Of a stretch of 7,558 bases of DNA, positions 4,180-7,558 are shown in pieces; position 1 is the stretch's first letter; every line of letters begins with the position of its first letter. The stretch is taken from contig JAQBPP010000268.1 in assembly GCA_028287455.1 (NCBI GenBank), forward strand, positions 1-7,558, read 5' to 3'. This stretch comes from Bacilli bacterium (GTDB lineage Bacteria; Bacillota; Bacilli; Tumebacillales; JAQBPP01). The notes beneath the pieces are model-generated. The model had not been told where the DNA came from. It did no database searches and worked only from the letters and a program-made list of their open reading frames with translations. Made by a program: the position numbers and the translations under genes.

Positions 4180-5478
4180 TCACTTGGTGGCTACCATGAT
4201 CGCCCCGTCGCCAGTGGTCACTATCACCGCATAAGTGCCATCATTCATCGTTTCAGTTACATGCGCTCCGCCTGGTGTAGACGAAGCGGTTACCGTCGGT
4301 CCTTTAACAACGCCTCTGCTGGAATAGCCGTCAAATCGAAGCGAGGAAGTTTTGGGGATCTTGATGCTTACCACGCCTTTGTCAGAGTGCAGCTTTAAAT
4401 CTCCGGAAACGGACGTATCCACCGAGATACTGCCCTCTTCGGTAGTTGCGGTAACACCTTCGGAAGCATGCACTACATCAATTGCCCCTAGCCCTGATGT
4501 AAGCGTAGATTCGCCAAACAGGTTGTCTGCATGAATCGGGCCGCTTTTGCAAATGACCTGGCTTTTGCCCTGAATATCATGAAGCGTCACGTCGCCTAGC
4601 TGGGAATTGGCCACAATGTTGCCAGTGATATGAGATAAGGTCACGGAATCACTGTTTGCGTTGATTTCTACATTGCCGCCAATATTGGACAGAACAGTTT
4701 GTCCCTCGCTTTGCCGGACAGACACCGCCCCGCCAATTTGATCCGCCGTTACATTTCCTGCATCATTGGAAAAAGTAACATCTCCATCGACCGTATTCAC
4801 TACTTCATTTCCCATTCTTCCATCTAAATAAACTGATACTGACTTAGGTACTGTGATCTCCAGATCAACGCGTGTAATCTGGTTGTTGTCAGCAAATGCA
4901 GTGGGCACGGAGATCTGCAGATCCTCTTTGTGATCGATTGTTGGCATGATGGTTTGAATCAACTTCTGTACAGCCAGATCATTTACAAGTGATTGCGGCA
5001 AAATCACCTGCAGTTGGCCTTTGACTGTAATCTGGTTAGTTTGCGCACCTGTAACTGTAATTGAGCCATGCCAATTTTGTATGTGCACTCTGATGGCCTG
5101 ATCAAGCGGCATTGTCTGTTCGGGTAAATCCACACTGCGGTTGCGAAGAGAATTGAGAATATCAGTCGCGACCGATGAAGAATGTTCGTTTTGGAATTTC
5201 GTCACTACTTTCTCCGACGTAGTAAACACAAATCCAATTACAATGGCGAGCGTCAGCAAACTGATGCTGCGGTAGTCCACTCTGACGCGTTCCGCTGTTT
5301 TATTGCGATAATTAAAATAAAATGCCCATAATACTTCAGCACCAATAGCCACCAGCGCGAGCGGCCAGAACGGTTCAATTCGATTAAACCAATGATGGTG
5401 GAAGACGGTGTCAAAAGAAAGAACCAGTCCTACACCCAGCAGAACAATGCCAGACGTTAAGGTTCCAATTCGTCTCAT
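4180..5478 (-). CDS. Membrane-anchored beta-solenoid protein (DUF5668-like N-terminus plus DUF4097-like domain)
   Basis: The 432-aa protein starts MRRIGTLTSGIVLLGVGLVL. It has three predicted membrane helices (about 5-25, 36-54 and 71-87), resembling the DUF5668/LiaF N-terminal region. A large beta-rich domain (about 125-432) follows, of the DUF4097/GIN adhesin-like type. Residues 243-368 form seven consecutive 18-residue repeats without insertions, each with alternating hydrophobics and Gly near positions 8 and 17, as expected for a right-handed beta solenoid. Three helices would put the solenoid on the opposite side from the N-terminus, but the side is not certain. LiaF-type proteins influence cell-envelope stress systems; no sensor kinase gene is present here. 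The ATG overlaps the fumarase stop as ATGA, and AAGGAA lies about 12 bases before it, so translation is probably coupled to fumarase. Confidence 0.85.
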   Translation of the reverse strand: MRRIGTLTSGIVLLGVGLVLSFDTVFHHHWFNRIEPFWPLALVAIGAEVLWAFYFNYRNKTAERVRVDYRSISLLTLAIVIGFVFTTSEKVVTKFQNEHSSSVATDILNSLRNRSVDLPEQTMPLDQAIRVHIQNWHGSITVTGAQTNQITVKGQLQVILPQSLVNDLAVQKLIQTIMPTIDHKEDLQISVPTAFADNNQITRVDLEITVPKSVSVYLDGRMGNEVVNTVDGDVTFSNDAGNVTADQIGGAVSVRQSEGQTVLSNIGGNVEINANSDSVTLSHITGNIVANSQLGDVTLHDIQGKSQVICKSGPIHADNLFGESTLTSGLGAIDVVHASEGVTATTEEGSISVDTSVSGDLKLHSDKGVVSIKIPKTSSLRFDGYSSRGVVKGPTVTASSTPGGAHVTETMNDGTYAVIVTTGDGAIMVATK

Positions 5479-7016
5479 GCAAAAACAGGTTCCTTAAATG
5501 CTTCTAATTTTTTCTTGGACAGTTCATCGATATCCGCATGCAGTGAGTTGCCGTCAGAATCCATCGTGACAATTGCAGTGAATCCATCCACTTGCAAATG
5601 CCACATCGCTTCAGGTATGCCGAATTCATCGAGGAAATCCACACCGTCGACGTTCTTCACGCACTCAGCATAGTACTGAGCGGCTCCCCCGATGGCATTG
5701 AGATACACGGCTCCTGATTCCTGCAAGCCGCGCAACGTTTTCGCGCCCATGCCGCCTTTGCCGATTACTGCGCGAATGCCAAATTTCTTGATAATGTCAG
5801 CTTGATACGGTTCTTCCCTGCTGGACGTTGTAGGACCTGCTGCTTTGACATGCCATGTGCCGTCTTCATCCTGGAGCATGACGGGTCCGCAATGGTATAA
5901 CACACCGCCCTGCATAGAGACAGGCGAATCGTGATCGATCAAGTATTTGTGCAGCGCGTCTCGCCCCGTATGCATGGGCCCATTGATTACCACTACATCG
6001 CCTACTTTTAGCTGACGAACTTGCTCTTCCGAGATAGGCGCTTGCAATACGAATGTTTTGCCGTCGCCGTTGTTGTCGTGATCTGCGGCCGCTTGCGGCT
6101 CATAGACTTGAACTTCGTTTTCTTCCCGGTATTGCCACTTCGTGATTCGGCCCGTAGCCGCGTCGAGCTCAATGCCAAGTCTGCGATAAGCCCAGCAGTT
6201 ATAGGCCACCGATACAAAGAAGGACGCTGGCAGACGGTTGATTACTCCTACCTTGCAGCCCAGGAGCGTCACGCTTCCGCCGAAGCCCATCGTGCCAATT
6301 TCCAGCTGATTCGCAGTTTCCATGATATAGTTTTCGAGCTTGCCGAGCTCTTCGATCTGATTCACATCGTAAACCTCTCGCAGCAATTGCTCCTTGGCCA
6401 GTTCATACCCGGTCGTACGGTCGCCGCCGATGCCGACACCGATAAACCCGGCAGAGCATCCTTGCCCTTGCGCTTGATAAACCGAATGCAGGATGCACTT
6501 GCGGATTCCGTCCAAATCACGGCCCGCTTTGCCAAGACCTTCGAGTTCAGTCGGCAGCGAGTACTGAATGTTTTTGTTCTCGCATCCGCCGCCCTTCAGA
6601 ATGAGTTTGACTTCAATATAGTCCTTTTCCCACTGTTCAAAGTGGAACACAGGTGTTTCCGGTCCGAGATTGTTGCCTGAGTTTTTACCGGTCAGCGAAT
6701 CTACTGAGTTCGGCCGCAATTTTCCGAGCCGGGTCGCTTCAGCGATCGCCTCCTGTACCTGACGTTTCATCACGATCTGGTTCGCCCCGACCGGGCAATG
6801 AATGAAGAACGTAGGCATGCCTGTATCTTGACAAATTGGCTGCGTCGTTTCATGAGCCATTTGTATATTTTGCGCAATGGTAGACAACGCCAGCGCTGAT
6901 CTGGTTCCTACCTCTTCTTTTAATTTAGAAGCCGCGATCGCACGTCGCACGTCTGATGGCAAGTTGGTGGAAGTTGCTATGATCAAATCCAAAATACTTT
7001 GTTTAAAGTGTTCCAT
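5475..7016 (-). CDS. fumA: Class I (4Fe-4S) fumarate hydratase, single chain
   Basis: It interconverts fumarate and L-malate in the citric acid cycle, in the cytoplasm. The N-terminal part holds PICQDTGMP with Cys62, GGGCENKN (142-149), QGQGCSAG with Cys187, GVGIGGDR (193-200) and NCWAYRR with Cys274. Cys62, Cys187 and probably Cys274 should bind the 4Fe-4S cluster; the third is the least certain. The C-terminal part has VINGPMHTGRDALHKYL (343-359), AAGPTTSSR (392-400) and IGKGGMGAKT (418-427), typical of the fused beta domain. At 513 aa both halves that form separate subunits in some organisms are in one chain. The start is the ATG at 7016 (MEHFKQSI), with AAAGGGG before it. The frame is open for 29 more codons upstream, but a promoter lies there. 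The beta-solenoid gene follows with a 4-base overlap. Confidence 0.96.
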   Translation of the reverse strand: MEHFKQSILDLIIATSTNLPSDVRRAIAASKLKEEVGTRSALALSTIAQNIQMAHETTQPICQDTGMPTFFIHCPVGANQIVMKRQVQEAIAEATRLGKLRPNSVDSLTGKNSGNNLGPETPVFHFEQWEKDYIEVKLILKGGGCENKNIQYSLPTELEGLGKAGRDLDGIRKCILHSVYQAQGQGCSAGFIGVGIGGDRTTGYELAKEQLLREVYDVNQIEELGKLENYIMETANQLEIGTMGFGGSVTLLGCKVGVINRLPASFFVSVAYNCWAYRRLGIELDAATGRITKWQYREENEVQVYEPQAAADHDNNGDGKTFVLQAPISEEQVRQLKVGDVVVINGPMHTGRDALHKYLIDHDSPVSMQGGVLYHCGPVMLQDEDGTWHVKAAGPTTSSREEPYQADIIKKFGIRAVIGKGGMGAKTLRGLQESGAVYLNAIGGAAQYYAECVKNVDGVDFLDEFGIPEAMWHLQVDGFTAIVTMDSDGNSLHADIDELSKKKLEAFKEPVFA

Positions 7017-7059
7017 ATAGAAGCCCCTTTCGACAGCTGCTCTACTGCATCCATCCTTG

Positions 7060-7068
7060 ATTGTACCA
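7060..7068 (-). promoter_or_regulatory. Extended -10 promoter of fumarase
   Basis: On the minus strand TGG-TACAAT (7068-7060) matches the extended -10 form TGn-TATAAT with one mismatch. The -35 region is poor, which fits an extended -10. Transcription would start near 7053, giving a leader of about 37 bases before the ATG at 7016. This supports the shorter fumarase start. Confidence 0.5.
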
Positions 7069-7133
7069 CAATTTCCTTGCATAGCTAAAGCAGCCTCCAT
7101 CAAGAATTGACAGAGACTGTAGCATGGATGAAT

Positions 7134-7319
7134 CTATTTCTGCCCTGCAGGGCTTGTTGCATAGCTGGCAGTCTGATAGCGATTCAACTTAGGCTGCTGG
7201 CACTTCCTGCAAACGTAGGAGTACTTGGGATTAGTCTTCACAAACGCATACTCCCTGTCCTTCGCCACCAAGACAGCAGGCGTATTGCAATGGCTGCAGA
7301 TCACTTGAATGTCCTCCAT
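7134..7319 (-). CDS. Small zinc-ribbon protein (61 aa), function unknown
   Basis: Two Cys-x2-Cys knuckles, Cys8/Cys11 (ICSHCN) and Cys37/Cys40 (VCRKCQ), are separated by 25 residues, the layout of a zinc ribbon. The segment between them (VLVAKDREYAFVKTNPKYSYV) should form beta strands. The tail is polar and probably disordered. The start ATG at 7319 has GGGAGG seven bases upstream; an in-frame ATG at 7340 would place that ribosome binding site inside the gene. It follows the glpK stop by 77 bases on the same strand, with no clear terminator between them, so co-transcription is possible. It could bind nucleic acid or a protein partner; no specific family was recognised. Confidence 0.75.
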   Translation of the reverse strand: MEDIQVICSHCNTPAVLVAKDREYAFVKTNPKYSYVCRKCQQPKLNRYQTASYATSPAGQK

Positions 7320-7396
7320 CTTCAGGCCTCCCTGATCCATCCGATCATCGTTTCACTTATCACGATATGCATATGGCAGAGCCAGTTGTCCTATGT

Positions 7397-7558
7397 TCAG
7401 TTTCGCGCAGCTTGGTAGCCGACGGCCGATTGCCATCCTGCGTATTTGGTTAGTCTGTCCTGTTCTTTCATTGTTGGGGCAAAGATGCGGTCCACCGACC
7501 AAAGGCCCGCGATTTCCTGCCGATCCCGCCAAAAACCAACTGACAATCCTGCCAGCAG
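7397..7558 (-). CDS. glpK: Glycerol kinase, C-terminal end only
   Basis: The last 53 codons are in the window. The residues LLAGLSVGFWRDRQEIAGLW, then SVDRIFAPTMKEQDRLTKYA and GWQSAVGYQAARN, match the end of glycerol kinases: a GLAVGFW-like helix start, a V-x-R-x-F-x-P-x-M segment, and a YAGW-x-x-AV helix before the stop (TGA, 7399-7397). The enzyme phosphorylates glycerol with ATP to sn-glycerol 3-phosphate in the cytoplasm. The catalytic part lies beyond the window edge. Other FGGY-family sugar kinases share this end more loosely; the FAPTM and YAGW segments favour GlpK. Confidence 0.88.
   Translation of the reverse strand: MLAGLSVGFWRDRQEIAGLWSVDRIFAPTMKEQDRLTKYAGWQSAVGYQAARN

Noticed and set aside
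6021..6680. 219-aa open frame on the plus strand
   Set aside because: It lies wholly inside the fumarase gene on the other strand, resembles no known protein and has no ribosome binding site worth noting; it is a shadow frame.
7017..7103. 29-codon N-terminal extension of fumarase
   Set aside because: The extension contains the extended -10 promoter and the ribosome binding site of the inner ATG, and the class I fumarase pattern starts after MEHFKQSI.
7107..7112. TTGACA on the plus strand near 7107
   Set aside because: At 17 bases' spacing the -10 is GAATCT, and no plus-strand gene follows; the 103-aa plus frame is a shadow of the zinc-ribbon gene and glpK.

Overview
The window looks like an ordinary chromosomal segment of a Gram-positive, probably spore-forming bacterium of the Bacillota (Bacillales; perhaps near Alicyclobacillaceae). 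The reasons are strong AGGAGG-type ribosome binding sites, compact genes, a MutY close to the Geobacillus enzyme in residue spacing, an M29 aminopeptidase, a single-chain class I fumarase, and a three-helix LiaF-like N-terminus joined to a DUF4097-like domain. The genus is inference. No rRNA, tRNA, CRISPR array or insertion sequence was seen.

Left part (1-2000). On the minus strand, mutY (A/G-specific adenine glycosylase) overlaps by 8 bases a short HesB/IscA-like gene. That gene carries an in-frame TGA where the catalytic cysteine of HesB proteins would lie, and a stem-loop with the geometry of a bacterial SECIS follows it. This is best read as a selenoprotein of the HesB-related (seleno)protein family and is the most notable item here. 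Further left, a promoter and a strong ribosome binding site lead into a gene cut by the window edge. On the plus strand, divergent from mutY, two small unknown genes (65 aa basic, 52 aa acidic) form a pair that ends at a strong intrinsic terminator. A near-perfect inverted repeat lies in the mutY/65-aa intergenic region.

Middle part (2000-4200). On the minus strand are a MarR-type regulator, an M29 metallo-aminopeptidase and a probable 38-aa membrane microprotein just downstream of the peptidase. Two mutually exclusive hairpins lie between marR and the peptidase gene; one looks like an intrinsic terminator. A plus-strand gene for a 62-aa single-span membrane protein diverges from marR. The gap between them holds a palindrome that could be a MarR operator and a good promoter for the 62-aa gene.

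Right part (4160-7558). On the minus strand, the end of glycerol kinase (glpK) is followed by a 61-aa zinc-ribbon protein, then the class I fumarase gene with its own extended -10 promoter. A 432-aa membrane-anchored beta-solenoid protein gene follows, overlapping the fumarase stop as ATGA. Fe-S chemistry recurs: MutY and class I fumarase are 4Fe-4S enzymes, and the HesB-like protein belongs to a superfamily of Fe-S carriers. Glycerol kinase and fumarase point to central carbon metabolism, but nothing shows the whole window to be one functional unit.
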